DNA from: Chloroflexota bacterium | Lineage (GTDB): Bacteria; Chloroflexota; Chloroflexia; Thermomicrobiales; UBA6265 | Direction: 5' to 3' | Length of the DNA stretch: 64,000 bases | Assembly (NCBI GenBank): GCA_023389575.1 | Contig: JAEWEG010000052.1 | Location: 15,367 to 79,366, forward strand | Shown here: in pieces, positions 8,391 through 18,693 of the stretch | Position numbering within the stretch: position 1 is the first letter of the stretch | Layout: the number at the start of each line of letters is the position of its first letter | Translations under genes and position numbers: made by a program | Notes under the pieces: model-generated | Database searches by the model: none | Told to the model about the DNA's origin: nothing | Seen by the model: the letters and a program-made list of their open reading frames with translations, nothing else

Positions 8391-8419
8391 GAGCAGCCAG
8401 CTTGGAGCGCCGGCTGCTC
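8391..8419 (-). terminator. Hairpin between the sigma factor gene and obgE
   Basis: GAGCAGCC (8391-8398) and GGCTGCTC (8412-8419) form an 8-bp stem with a 13-nt loop, 53 nt after the sigma-factor stop. No U-tract follows, so termination strength is uncertain; it could be an attenuating or processing hairpin in a sigma-obg transcript. Confidence 0.4.
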
Positions 8420-8471
8420 GCGCGACTTGTCAATACATAGCTTACCGCGGGAGCGGCCTTGCTCGCGCCGG

Positions 8472-10010
<1,539 letters not shown>

Positions 10011-10413
10011 GGTGGTGACCCCCTTACCTCTCCAGGCAGGCCGGGCGACATCGCGATGCCGTCGTCAGGGTCGATACACGGAACTGGGCACGTCCTGAAA
10101 GTTTCCCGGTGATGCGTGGGAGGGTTCGCCTGGTTGCGTGCCGCATGGGTTGCCGGTGTCGGGGTAGGCCAGAGTGCTGCACGCTTGGCACTCTCGGGCC
10201 GGGCTCGAGCGTCGCTGAAGTTGTCCTTTGGCAACCCGGAACGCTCCGGCGCATGTCGTGTCACGAGTAACGGAAGATACACGCCACTGAGTTGGAATTC
10301 AAGAGCCAGTGGGGCTGGCGCGCACGCCTTTAGGCCAGACTGTTCGCTGGCCACAAAGCCGTGCAGGCTACCTTGGAACTTCAACGTCCCGGCCGCGCTC
10401 CTGTGAGATCGAA
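10011..10413. other. 403-bp non-coding region between lysA and the sigma factor gene
   Basis: It must hold the sigma-gene promoter and any lysA terminator, but no convincing -35/-10 pair is visible. Seen in it are an inverted repeat AGAGTGC (10171-10177) / GCACTCT (10188-10194) with a 10-nt gap, and a weak hairpin GGCCAG (10333-10338) / CTGGCC (10347-10352) about 60 nt after the lysA stop. A minus-strand reading frame across it has no family features and is not called. Confidence 0.5.
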
Positions 10414-11748
10414 TCAGCGATCAATTTCGGCGCGGACCAGGTCATGGTATGTCTCGCGTCGCCGGATCGCCCTCGCGTTCCCATTCCCGGCGAGGACCAC
10501 AGCCGGACGAGGAGCCGCATTGTAGTTGCTCGCCATCGAGAGTGTGTAGGCCCCCGCCGCCGGAATCGCCAACAAGTCGCCGGGCGAGAGTTCCGGCAGG
10601 TCCACGTCCTCGATCAGGATGTCTCCGGATTCGCAGAACTTCCCGGCGATGGTCACCGGTTGACCGCTTTCGGTGTCGTCGCGGTTGGCGAGCGCCGCCG
10701 TGTACTTTGCCTCGTACAGGGCCGGCCGGATGTTATCCGCCATCCCGCCGTCCACCGATACATAGGTGCGAATTCCCGGGAGCGCCTTCGTCGCGCCCAC
10801 CGTGTATAGCGCCACGGCCGCCGGACCCGCGATGGCCCTGCCCGGTTCGATCGTCACGACGGGGAGCGGCAACCCATGGCGCTCGCAGCCGGAGGTCACC
10901 GACGCCGCCAGGCGTGTGGCCCAGGTTTCGACGGGCAACGGCTCGTCGGCGTCGGTGTAGGCGATGCCGAACCCGCCCCCAGGCGAGAGATGTTCCATCT
11001 CGAATCCGTGCCGTTCCTTCATGTCGCTCGCGAACGCCAGGAGTTCATCGATCGCGGCGGTGTTGGCGTCGGAATCGAAGAGTTGCGACCCCACGTGGGC
11101 GTGGAGTCCCACCAGGCGCAGGCCGGGCGCCGCCATCAGGCGGGCCACCGCCGATTCCGCCTGGCCATCGCCGATTGGGAAACCGAACTTGGAGTCGGCC
11201 ACGCCGGTGCTGATCTTGCGGTGAGTATGGACATCCACACCGGGGTTCAGCCGGATCATCACCGTCACGGGTTCGCGTCGCCCGGCGGTCATCTCCTCCA
11301 GCAGCGAAATCTCGTGGTCGTTGTCGATCACAATCTTGCCGCAACCCGCCGCGATGGCTTCCTGGAGTTCCCTAGGCGACTTGTTGTTGCCATGAAGGCT
11401 GATTTCCGCGGGCGGCATGCCGCCACGCAGCCCGATGTACAACTCCCCGCCGGACACGACATCGAGTCCGATGCCTTCCTCATGCAACATCCCGACCAAA
11501 GCGGTCGAAAGAAACGCCTTTCCCGCGTAGACCACCCTGGATTTCGGATATGCCGCGGCGAACGCATCGCGGAACTCGCGCGCGGCCTCACGGATGCTGG
11601 CTTCGTCGAATACGTACAGTGGCGTGCCGTATTTCCTGGCCAGGCTCACCAGCGAGACGCCGCCGACCTCAAGTTCACCAGCGTCGTCGCGACGTGCCGT
11701 GCGGGGCCAGGGGCCGCCTGGAGCGACCCGAATGGAAGTGGAAGGCAT
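10414..11748 (-). CDS. lysA: Diaminopimelate decarboxylase
   Basis: PLP-dependent fold-type III enzyme making lysine from meso-diaminopimelate. Motifs: VVYAGKAF with the PLP lysine at about residue 77, HAHVGSQ, the Gly-rich SPGGGFGIAY, EPGRAIAGPA, GKFCESGDIL with the active-site Cys, and AGAYTLSMASNYN near the C-terminus. Length 444 is normal. The first 20 or so residues are Arg/Pro-rich and no good ribosome-binding site precedes the ATG, so the true start might be slightly downstream. Confidence 0.94.
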   Translation of the reverse strand: MPSTSIRVAPGGPWPRTARRDDAGELEVGGVSLVSLARKYGTPLYVFDEASIREAAREFRDAFAAAYPKSRVVYAGKAFLSTALVGMLHEEGIGLDVVSGGELYIGLRGGMPPAEISLHGNNKSPRELQEAIAAGCGKIVIDNDHEISLLEEMTAGRREPVTVMIRLNPGVDVHTHRKISTGVADSKFGFPIGDGQAESAVARLMAAPGLRLVGLHAHVGSQLFDSDANTAAIDELLAFASDMKERHGFEMEHLSPGGGFGIAYTDADEPLPVETWATRLAASVTSGCERHGLPLPVVTIEPGRAIAGPAAVALYTVGATKALPGIRTYVSVDGGMADNIRPALYEAKYTAALANRDDTESGQPVTIAGKFCESGDILIEDVDLPELSPGDLLAIPAAGAYTLSMASNYNAAPRPAVVLAGNGNARAIRRRETYHDLVRAEIDR

Positions 11749-11803
11749 GTGGGGGAAGGTCCTGCTCTATTCATGGAACGTGCCGCGCCGATTCTCGGCC
11801 TGC

Positions 11804-11809
11804 ATTGTA
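11804..11809 (-). promoter_or_regulatory. Candidate -10 for lysA
   Basis: TACAAT on the minus strand, with only a weak -35 (TGCCCA, 3 of 6) at 17-nt spacing. It would give a leader of roughly 50 nt, too short for a lysine riboswitch; none is seen. Confidence 0.35.
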
Positions 11810-11927
11810 CCGGCCCGGAACCGGCGTGGGCAGGTTGCGGCCTCGCCATCGCTTCCTCAATACTGGGCCGGGAAACGGTCCGCTCGCGCGGCCGTGCATC
11901 CTTCCGAGATTGTGGGATCGAGAGAAC

Positions 11928-12854
11928 GTGACCCAAGGCAGTGAACCCCGGACGGCCGGCCGCACGGAGTCCGAACGTGGAGTCTTGTTCGGCATCGCGG
12001 CCTACGGCATGTGGGGCGTCTTCCCGCTCTACTTCACCATTCTCTCTCCAGCCGGCACCGTCGAGATCCTCGCGAACCGGGTCGTCTGGTCGATCGTCTT
12101 CTGCGCCGTCGCCTGGCTGGTCTTGCGCGACCTCTCCTGGGTACGACCCCTGCTGGCCGTGCCGAGCCGGATGTTCCTCCTCGCCCTCGCCGCGTTCGTG
12201 CTCGCCATCAATTGGGGCGGCTACATCTACGCCGTGAACCAGGACAACGTGGTCGAGACCTCGCTTGGCTACTTCATCAACCCGCTCGTGCTGGTGTTGA
12301 TGGGCGTGCTGATCCTGAAGGAGCGGTTGCGGCCAACCCAGTGGATCGCGCTGGGGATCGGCGCGCTCGCGGTCCTCGTCATCGCCTTCGACTACGGGCG
12401 CCCACCCTGGATCGCCCTGACGCTTGCCTTTTCGTTCGCCATCTATGGCTTCCTCAAGAAGCGGCTGGGGCCGGTGATCGGCGCGCTGGAGAGCATGACG
12501 GTCGAGACGGCGGTCCTTGCCCCGTTCGCGCTGGGTGTCCTGATCTGGATCGAGGCAAGCGGCGATGGCACCCTTTTCTCCGAGGGACCCGCCCATACCG
12601 TGGCGCTGATGCTCTCGGGCATCATCACCGCCGTGCCGCTCATCTGTTTCTCGGCCGCCGCCAGTCGGGTGTCGCTCTCCACCATGGGCTTCCTGCAGTT
12701 CCTCGCGCCCATCCTGCAACTCGTCTGCGGGGTGGTGGTGCTCGGCGAGCACGTGCCGCCCGTGCGTTGGGTTGGGTTCGGTCTTGTCTGGGTCGCGCTC
12801 ACGCTGCTTACCGTCGACACGGTTCGCCACACGCGCTCGCGCCGGGTCGCCTGA
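11928..12854 (+). CDS. rarD: RarD/EamA-family drug-metabolite transporter
   Basis: Integral membrane permease with about ten transmembrane helices in two EamA repeats. The N-terminal block GVLFGIAAYGMWGVFPLYF and the NWGGYIYAVNQDNVVETSLGYFINPL region are characteristic of RarD ('chloramphenicol-sensitive protein' family). The transported compound is unknown for most members. The GTG at 11928 is chosen, with GAGA a few nt upstream. It is divergent from lysA, with about 180 bp between the two starts. Confidence 0.88.
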   Translation: MTQGSEPRTAGRTESERGVLFGIAAYGMWGVFPLYFTILSPAGTVEILANRVVWSIVFCAVAWLVLRDLSWVRPLLAVPSRMFLLALAAFVLAINWGGYIYAVNQDNVVETSLGYFINPLVLVLMGVLILKERLRPTQWIALGIGALAVLVIAFDYGRPPWIALTLAFSFAIYGFLKKRLGPVIGALESMTVETAVLAPFALGVLIWIEASGDGTLFSEGPAHTVALMLSGIITAVPLICFSAAASRVSLSTMGFLQFLAPILQLVCGVVVLGEHVPPVRWVGFGLVWVALTLLTVDTVRHTRSRRVA

Positions 12855-13099
12855 TCAGGTTCCGCTGCTATACTTGATGAAACGGTTGGGCGATATCGCG
12901 CCCCGCCGGCCCCTTGAATGCGGCATGTCGTGAAGAACGTAGGCGAGATGTTTCACCGAACCGAGAGATGATGCTCCATATGCCGGTTGACCACCCCAGG
13001 GTGTGACGCTGGCTCAAGCACGCGACGGTGAATCCGCCAGGCGTGCCATCGCTCGTGTGCCCCGCATTGAAACGCCTTCACCCACCTACGGACGAATCC

Positions 13100-15067
13100 A
13101 TGGCCGCAACCACCATCCTGACCGTCTCCAATCTTGCCAAGACCTTCATCACGGAGGAAATATTCTCCGGGGTCACGTTCCAGATCGCCGAGCGCGAGCA
13201 TGTCGCGTTGGTCGGCGTGAACGGCGCTGGCAAATCCACCGTGCTCCGGATCATCGCCGGCATCGAGCATGCCAACGGCGGCGATATCATCCAGGCGGCG
13301 GGGCTGCGTATCACCTACCTGCCACAGGAGTCCAACTTCACCAGCGACAACACGCTGCGCGAGGAAGCGCGCTCGGCCTTCGCCCATGTCATCGAGATGG
13401 CCGACCGCATGCGCCAGATCGAGCACGACATGGCCGACGCCGGTGACGGTTTGGACGCGCTGCTGGAGGAGTACGACCACCTCCAGACCCGCTTCCACTC
13501 CGCGCACGGCTATGAGATTGAGCACCGCACCGACGAGGTGCTGTTCGGCCTCGGTTTCACCGAGGACCTCTTCGATTCGCCGGTCGATCGCCTGAGCGGT
13601 GGGCAGAAGACTCGCGTCGCCCTCGCGAAGGCCCTGCTCGCCGATCCCGACCTGCTGCTGCTCGACGAGCCGACGAACCACCTCGACCTCGAGATGCTGG
13701 AGTGGCTCGAAACTTTCCTCCGCACTTGGAACGGCGCCTGCCTGATCGTGTCCCACGACCGGTATTTCCTCGACCGGGTCACGACCCGTACGCTGGACTT
13801 GTCATTCGGCCGCCTGGAGGACTATCCCGCCCCGTACGCCAAGTACCTGCCAATGCGCGAGGAGCGCATGGCTCGCCGCCTCAAGGAGTACGAGGAACAG
13901 CAGGAATTCATCGCCCGCCAGGAAGAGTTCATCCGCAAGTACGGCAACGGCCAGCGGTATCGAGAAGCGCGCGGCCGCCAGAAGAAGCTCGACCGGTTGG
14001 AGCGGATACCCCGGCCTCAGGAGCACGACCGCCTGCACATGCGCATCACCGGCGCTGTCCGCAGCGGCCGCACCGTCCTGTCGACGACCGAGATGGACAT
14101 CGGCTACATCGATCCGGACGGACCGAAGCGGCTCATTCGCACGCCCGAACTTGAGATCGAGCGTGGGGATCGGATTGGCCTGCTTGGGCCGAACGGCAGT
14201 GGAAAGACCACCTTCCTGAAGACGCTGATGGGTGCCCTTCCCGCCCTGAGCGGCGAGTACCAGCTTGGCACCAACGTGAAGCCTGGGTACTACGCCCAGT
14301 CGCACGAGCAGCTCCGGGGCAAGGGCAAGGGCACCCCGCTCTCGGCCATCCTGGATACCGGCCCGATGAACGAGGAGTACGCCCGCACCTATCTGGGCCG
14401 CTTCCTGTTCACCGGCGACGACGTGTACAAGGAGATCGATTCGCTTTCGGGCGGTGAGCGGTCACGCCTGGCGCTGTCGGTGCTGTTGCTGGAGCGGGCG
14501 AACTTCCTGATCCTCGACGAGCCGACCAACCACCTCGACATCCACGCCCGAGAGACGCTGGAGCAGATGCTGTCCGACTTCGACGGCACCATCCTGTTTG
14601 TCTCCCACGACCGCTACTTCATGGACCGCATCGCCACCGGGCTGTGGATCGTGGATGACGAGACGATCACCACCGAACTCGGGAACTACACCGACTTCCA
14701 GCGCGCCCTCGGTCGCCGCGAGGCCGCCGCTCCGGAACCCGAGCCAGAGCCAGTGGCCGCGCCGGCGCCGGTCGCGAGCCAGCCCGCCAACGGGGAAGTG
14801 GTCACCACCGCCAAGGGCAAGCCTCGCCGCCTGACCGATGCCGCCGTGCAGAAGGAATTGGGCCAGGTCGAACGGCAGATCGCCAAGCTGGAGGCCCGGC
14901 TCAACGAGTTGAGTGACGCCCTCGCGGTCGCCAGCATCGACGAGGACACCGGCGCCATCGCCCGTTTGGGCGAGGAATACGAGAAGGCCCAGAACGACCT
15001 CGACCAGGCCTACGCACGGTGGGAAGCGGTTTCCCACTCCGCCGAGATGGTGGTGACGGGTGCCTGA
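13100..15067 (+). CDS. ABC-F family ATPase
   Basis: Soluble twin-ATPase protein of the translation-factor ABC-F group (Uup/EttA/YdiF-like); no membrane segments. Two ABC domains: Walker A GVNGAGKST and GPNGSGKTT, signatures LSGGQKTRVALA and LSGGERSRLALS, Walker B LLLLDEPTNHLD and LILDEPTNHLD. A charged interdomain linker (EERMARRLKEYEEQQEFIARQEEF, cut here for length, then RQKKLDRL) fits the P-site tRNA-interaction motif. A Pro/Ala/Glu linker is followed by a C-terminal coiled coil (about 585-655), as in Uup. The 3' end overlaps coaE by 8 nt. The exact subfamily is not determined. Confidence 0.92.
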   Translation: MAATTILTVSNLAKTFITEEIFSGVTFQIAEREHVALVGVNGAGKSTVLRIIAGIEHANGGDIIQAAGLRITYLPQESNFTSDNTLREEARSAFAHVIEMADRMRQIEHDMADAGDGLDALLEEYDHLQTRFHSAHGYEIEHRTDEVLFGLGFTEDLFDSPVDRLSGGQKTRVALAKALLADPDLLLLDEPTNHLDLEMLEWLETFLRTWNGACLIVSHDRYFLDRVTTRTLDLSFGRLEDYPAPYAKYLPMREERMARRLKEYEEQQEFIARQEEFIRKYGNGQRYREARGRQKKLDRLERIPRPQEHDRLHMRITGAVRSGRTVLSTTEMDIGYIDPDGPKRLIRTPELEIERGDRIGLLGPNGSGKTTFLKTLMGALPALSGEYQLGTNVKPGYYAQSHEQLRGKGKGTPLSAILDTGPMNEEYARTYLGRFLFTGDDVYKEIDSLSGGERSRLALSVLLLERANFLILDEPTNHLDIHARETLEQMLSDFDGTILFVSHDRYFMDRIATGLWIVDDETITTELGNYTDFQRALGRREAAAPEPEPEPVAAPAPVASQPANGEVVTTAKGKPRRLTDAAVQKELGQVERQIAKLEARLNELSDALAVASIDEDTGAIARLGEEYEKAQNDLDQAYARWEAVSHSAEMVVTGA

Positions 15068-15677
15068 TTTCGTCCTTGGGGTCACGGGCAACATCGCCAG
15101 CGGCAAGTCCACGGTGAGCGGGATCCTCAGCGAACTCGGCGCGACCGTGATCGATTCCGACCTCGTCTATCGCGAACTGGTCGGTCCGGGCCAGCCGTTG
15201 CTGCGAGTCCTCTCCGATCGGTTCGGCGAGGACATTATCGCCGCCGATGGTTCGCTGGATCGCCCCGCGCTGGGCCGAATCGTCTTTTCGGATGCCGAGG
15301 CCCTCGCCGACCTCGATCGCATCACCCACCCCGCCGTCATCGCCGAAGTCGACCGCCGGGTCGAGGGGATCGAGCATGGCGTGGTGGTGCTGGATGCAGT
15401 GAAACTCATCGAAAGCGGCCATGCCGAACGCTGCGACGCGGTTTGGGTCGTCATCACCTCGCCCGACGAGCAGGTGACGAGACTTATGATCCGTAATAAA
15501 CTGTCAGAGGATGAAGCGAGACGGCGCGTGGATGCCCAGCCTCCCCTGGAGTCGAAGCTGAAACGGGCCGATCTCGTGGTCGATAACTCTGGCACCGTCG
15601 AGCAAACCCGCGAACAGGTGGAGCGTGCATGGCGCGCTTTGCCGGTCGTGGCTGCTGGCGAAACCGGCGTTTACTGA
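15060..15677 (+). CDS. coaE: Dephospho-CoA kinase
   Basis: Last step of coenzyme A synthesis. P-loop GNIASGKST (residues 10-18), the DSDLVYRELVGPG substrate block, and RLMIRNKLSEDEARRRVDAQ (lid) followed by the ADLVVDNSGT motif match the family. Length 205 is normal. The GTG start overlaps the 3' end of the ABC-F gene by 8 nt. Confidence 0.93.
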   Translation: MPDFVLGVTGNIASGKSTVSGILSELGATVIDSDLVYRELVGPGQPLLRVLSDRFGEDIIAADGSLDRPALGRIVFSDAEALADLDRITHPAVIAEVDRRVEGIEHGVVVLDAVKLIESGHAERCDAVWVVITSPDEQVTRLMIRNKLSEDEARRRVDAQPPLESKLKRADLVVDNSGTVEQTREQVERAWRALPVVAAGETGVY

Positions 15678-15694
15678 AAGGTTCTGCGTTTTTC

Positions 15695-16303
15695 ATGGCC
15701 GACAAGATCGATGTCTACTTTGATTTCGCCTGCCCGTGGGCTTGGGGCGGACAGGTGTGGCTGGAGCAGGTCCGCGAAGAGCTGGGCGATGACTTGGAAA
15801 TCAACTGGCGGTACTTCCCGCTCGAGCAGGTGAACGCCAGCGATCCGAACTTCAAGCTGTGGGAGCAGCCGAACGACGGTTCCTCCAGCAGCCTCCGGTC
15901 ATTCCAGGGCGCGCACGCCGCCGGCAAGCAGGGCAAGGAAGCGTATATCAACTTCGTTGCCGCCCTCTTTCGCAAGCGCCACGTCGATGGCCGCAACCTG
16001 AGCAAGCAGGAAGTGCTTGAAAGCGCCGCGCAGGAGGCTGGGCTCGATCTCGACCGGTTCCGCGCAGACCTCACCTCCGACGAAGTCTTCTCGGTGATCG
16101 AGGACGACTACACCACGGCGCGCAAGCTTGGCGTGTTCGGTACGCCCACCATCATGTTCGAGAACGGCGAAGGCGCCTACCTCCAGGTCAACTTCCGCAA
16201 CCTGCCGAAGGACCCGGTCGTTTTCTGGAACGAGTTCGTGGCCACCGTCCGCGATCGCCCGGAAGTGCGCGAGATCAAGCGCCCTCAGCCGCCTCGCGAC
16301 TAA
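15695..16303 (+). CDS. DsbA-family oxidoreductase-like protein (2-hydroxychromene isomerase/FrnE branch)
   Basis: Thioredoxin-fold DsbA-type protein of 202 residues, with no signal peptide, so probably cytosolic. The N-terminal strand DVYFDFACPWAWGG is followed by a helical insertion and the cis-proline motif GVFGTPTIMF. The active-site CxxC is reduced to CPWA, one cysteine only, as in the glutathione/hydroxychromene isomerase-like subset, so a disulfide-exchange role is unlikely without a partner thiol. The ATG at 15695 has AAAGG 13 nt upstream. It ends at a strong terminator shared with the coaE transcript. Confidence 0.8.
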   Translation: MADKIDVYFDFACPWAWGGQVWLEQVREELGDDLEINWRYFPLEQVNASDPNFKLWEQPNDGSSSSLRSFQGAHAAGKQGKEAYINFVAALFRKRHVDGRNLSKQEVLESAAQEAGLDLDRFRADLTSDEVFSVIEDDYTTARKLGVFGTPTIMFENGEGAYLQVNFRNLPKDPVVFWNEFVATVRDRPEVREIKRPQPPRD

Positions 16304-16326
16304 TCGCCACCAGGCGTACAACCCCG

Positions 16327-16366
16327 AACGGGCTCCCACCGCGCAAGCGTCCCGGGAGCCCGTTTC
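16327..16366 (+). terminator. Rho-independent terminator
   Basis: AACGGGCTCCC (16327-16337) pairs with GGGAGCCCGTT (16354-16364), an 11-bp stem running into a TTT tract, 24 nt after the DsbA-like stop. Confidence 0.88.
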
Positions 16367-16396
16367 GCTGCCCGGCAATGCGTTTGGTTTCCCGGC

Positions 16397-16402
16397 TACA
16401 AT
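16397..16402 (+). promoter_or_regulatory. -10 of mutY, placed for a leaderless mRNA
   Basis: TACAAT ends 6 nt before the mutY ATG at 16409, right where transcription would begin. No ribosome-binding site is seen. The -35 region is weak. Confidence 0.45.
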
Positions 16403-16408
16403 CAGCGC

Positions 16409-17362
16409 ATGAGCACGACCGTTCCCTCCATCGACTCCGCGAAGTCCACCGAGTTTCAGCAACGTCTCCTCGACTGGTGGGCCGCCAACCGGCGCGACCT
16501 TCCCTGGCGCAAGACTCGCGATCCTTACCGCATCCTCGTCTCAGAGGTGATGCTTCAACAGACCCAGGTCGATCGCGTCATCCCCTATTACGAGCGCTGG
16601 CTCGAAGCCTTCCCGAACGTCGAGGCGCTGGCCGCCGCCCCAACCGCCGAGGTCATTCGCCTCTGGGCCGGGCTCGGCTACAACCGCCGGGCCGTCAACC
16701 TCCAGCGCACCGCCCAGGCGGTGGTCGAGCGAGGCGGCGCGTTTCCGGAAGACGTCGCCTCGCTCCGCGACCTCCCTGGCATCGGGCCGTACACCGCAGG
16801 TGCCATCGCCTGCTTCGCCTTCGAGCAGGACGTGCCGTTCATCGACACGAACATGCGGCGCGTGCTGCACCGCGTTTTTCTCGGCCCCGAATTGCCGGAA
16901 TTGCTGGCGAACGACCGGGAGATCACCGCGCTCGCCGCGTCGGTGATTCCGGCGGGACGCGGCTGGGACTGGAACCAGGCGCTCATCGAGTTCGGCGCGC
17001 TGCAATGCACCGCCCGCAAGCCGCTCTGCGTGGTCTGTCCCCTGCAATCCATCTGCGACGCCTGGCCGGATATCCAGTCGCTTATCGCCGCGCACCCTCG
17101 GGGCGCGAAAGCGAAGGCCGAGGTGCCGTTCAAGCAGACCAATCGCTACTTCCGGGGGCGAATCGTCGATCTGCTGCGCGAACATCGCGACACCGGCATG
17201 CCGGTTTCCGCGCTGGGGCCACTGGTTAAGCCGGACTTCGCCGAAGCCGACATGCCGTGGCTCGTCGAGCTTGTCCACGGTCTCGAACGCGATGGGCTCG
17301 CCGCCATCGCCGAGGAGGAAGCAGGGTACGATACGAGGGAGCCGCGCGTTCGCCTGCCGTAA
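16409..17362 (+). CDS. mutY: A/G-specific adenine DNA glycosylase
   Basis: Removes adenine mispaired with 8-oxoguanine. HhH-GPD fold with catalytic Glu in SEVMLQQTQV (E46), the helix-hairpin-helix LPGIGPYTAGAI, catalytic Asp in IDTNMRRVLHRV, and a [4Fe-4S] site spaced C-x6-C-x2-C-x5-C (QCTARKPLCVVCPLQSIC). At 317 residues it is short: the C-terminal MutT-like domain that recognises 8-oxoG is reduced to about 90 residues with little resemblance, ending in a winged-helix-like tail. It probably starts a transcript just after the upstream terminator. Confidence 0.92.
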   Translation: MSTTVPSIDSAKSTEFQQRLLDWWAANRRDLPWRKTRDPYRILVSEVMLQQTQVDRVIPYYERWLEAFPNVEALAAAPTAEVIRLWAGLGYNRRAVNLQRTAQAVVERGGAFPEDVASLRDLPGIGPYTAGAIACFAFEQDVPFIDTNMRRVLHRVFLGPELPELLANDREITALAASVIPAGRGWDWNQALIEFGALQCTARKPLCVVCPLQSICDAWPDIQSLIAAHPRGAKAKAEVPFKQTNRYFRGRIVDLLREHRDTGMPVSALGPLVKPDFAEADMPWLVELVHGLERDGLAAIAEEEAGYDTREPRVRLP

Positions 17363-17374
17363 GGACGGAACCCA

Positions 17375-18028
17375 ATGGTCTACCTGCCCGAAGCCAACGT
17401 CCAACCCGACCGAGAACTGATCCACGCCTGCATTCGCGACCAGCCGTTGGGCCTGCTGATCACGATGGGGCCGGATGGGCTCGCGGCCAACCAGATCCCG
17501 TTCATCCTCATGGTGGATGACGACGGGCAGGAACGGCTGATCGGGCATGTCGCCAGGAACAACGATGTCTGGCGTGACGGCTTTCACCACGGAGAGTCGC
17601 TGGTGGTGTTCCAGGCGAACGAGGCGTACGTCTCACCAAACTGGTACCCATCCAAGGCCGACACCCATCGCACCGTGCCTACCTGGAACTACGTCACGGT
17701 TCACGCTTACGGCGAGCTGGTGGTCCACGACGACGAGCGATGGATACGTGGCGTGGTGGGCCGTCTCACCAGGAAGATGGAATCCAGCCAGCCGGTACCC
17801 TGGAAGATGGCCGACGCTCCCGCGGACTTCATGGAAACAATGCTCCGGAACATTGTCGGCATCGAATTGCCTGTGTCCCGCATGATTGGGAAGTGGAAGT
17901 TGGGCCAGAATCGAACGGTGACCGATCGCCTGGGAGTGATCGCGGGCCTGCGGGGAACCGGGGAGCCCGGATCCGAAGCCGTGGCAGACGCGATGCTGGA
18001 AGCAATCCCGGTCGAAGATCATCCGTGA
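17375..18028 (+). CDS. PaiB-like FMN-binding protein
   Basis: Matches the PaiB/'negative transcriptional regulator' family: ANQIPFIL, GHVARNNDVWRD, SLVVFQANEAYVSPNWYPSK, then VPTWNYVTVHAYGEL, and WKLGQNR near the C-terminus. These are split-barrel flavin-binding proteins; despite the name a direct DNA-binding role is poorly supported. It follows mutY by 12 nt and is likely co-transcribed with it. Confidence 0.88.
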   Translation: MVYLPEANVQPDRELIHACIRDQPLGLLITMGPDGLAANQIPFILMVDDDGQERLIGHVARNNDVWRDGFHHGESLVVFQANEAYVSPNWYPSKADTHRTVPTWNYVTVHAYGELVVHDDERWIRGVVGRLTRKMESSQPVPWKMADAPADFMETMLRNIVGIELPVSRMIGKWKLGQNRTVTDRLGVIAGLRGTGEPGSEAVADAMLEAIPVEDHP

Positions 18029-18035
18029 CCTCGTG

Positions 18036-18065
18036 ACGACGGCGACCCACCAGGCCGTCGTGATT
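18036..18065 (+). terminator. Terminator between convergent paiB-like and TetR genes
   Basis: ACGACGGC (18036-18043) and GCCGTCGT (18054-18061) form an 8-bp stem followed by gattt, 8 nt after the paiB-like stop. Confidence 0.65.
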
Positions 18066-18108
18066 TGAAGACTGACGGAATAGCTTCGGTGTTCCCGGAT
18101 TCCGTGAT

Positions 18109-18693
18109 TTATTCCGGGATCAGGACCGCTTCCAGCATCGCGATCAGGACCTCGTCCAGGTCTTCCGGTGCCGCCCCGGCAATTGCCGGGAGGACCTTCT
18201 GGCCTCGCAGGTACAGCGTGCCGACCAGGGCTGAAATGGCCACTTCGGCCCGCAAGCGTGCTGTTGCTTCGGGAAGTCCTTCCACCTGCCCAGCCAGCCG
18301 GTCGATGATGCGCCTTGTCAGCCGCTCCGCCGCGGCCTCCCTGATCTCGGGATCGATACTCGGGTCGAGGAGCGCCTGGGAAATGGGGCCAACGCCGAGC
18401 CGGTCGGTGCGATCGCGCAGGAGCCTCACCGCCTCGGTGGCGCTTTCCGTGATGGTGGTCCCCTTGTACTGGAGTGATTCCGAGGACACAACGGCGATGT
18501 AGAGCGCCGCCTTGCTCCCGAAATACCGGGCGATCAGGGAGGCATCCGCGCCAGCCCGCTCCCCGATTTCGCGGAGGGTCGTGTCGTCGTAGCCCTGGGC
18601 CCCGAACAGCTCCCGGGCCGCGTCGAGCAGTGCCTGGCTGGTGGCGGCCGAATCGCGCTTCCTGGGTAGGCTGTCGTTCGCCGTTGAACTCAT
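18109..18693 (-). CDS. TetR/AcrR-family transcriptional regulator
   Basis: A 194-residue regulator. The N-terminal helix-turn-helix is typical: SQALLDAARELFGAQGYDDT, then LREIGERAGADASLIARYFGSKAALY. The C-terminal ligand domain is unassigned. The ATG at 18693 has AGGAG upstream and overlaps the stop of the MFS gene (ATGA), so pump and regulator share one transcript. It most likely represses its own operon in response to a drug or metabolite; a palindrome at 20204-20223 is the obvious operator candidate. Confidence 0.9.
   Translation of the reverse strand: MSSTANDSLPRKRDSAATSQALLDAARELFGAQGYDDTTLREIGERAGADASLIARYFGSKAALYIAVVSSESLQYKGTTITESATEAVRLLRDRTDRLGVGPISQALLDPSIDPEIREAAAERLTRRIIDRLAGQVEGLPEATARLRAEVAISALVGTLYLRGQKVLPAIAGAAPEDLDEVLIAMLEAVLIPE

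Noticed and set aside
8428..8433. Consensus -35 (TTGACA) on the minus strand before obgE
   Set aside because: No -10 at 16-18 nt; the position where it should be is GCGCTC.
10171..10194. Possible CIRCE heat-shock operator upstream of the sigma factor gene
   Set aside because: The arms are in reverse order (GAGTGC then GCACTC), whereas CIRCE is GCACTC-N9-GAGTGC, and the gap is 10 nt.
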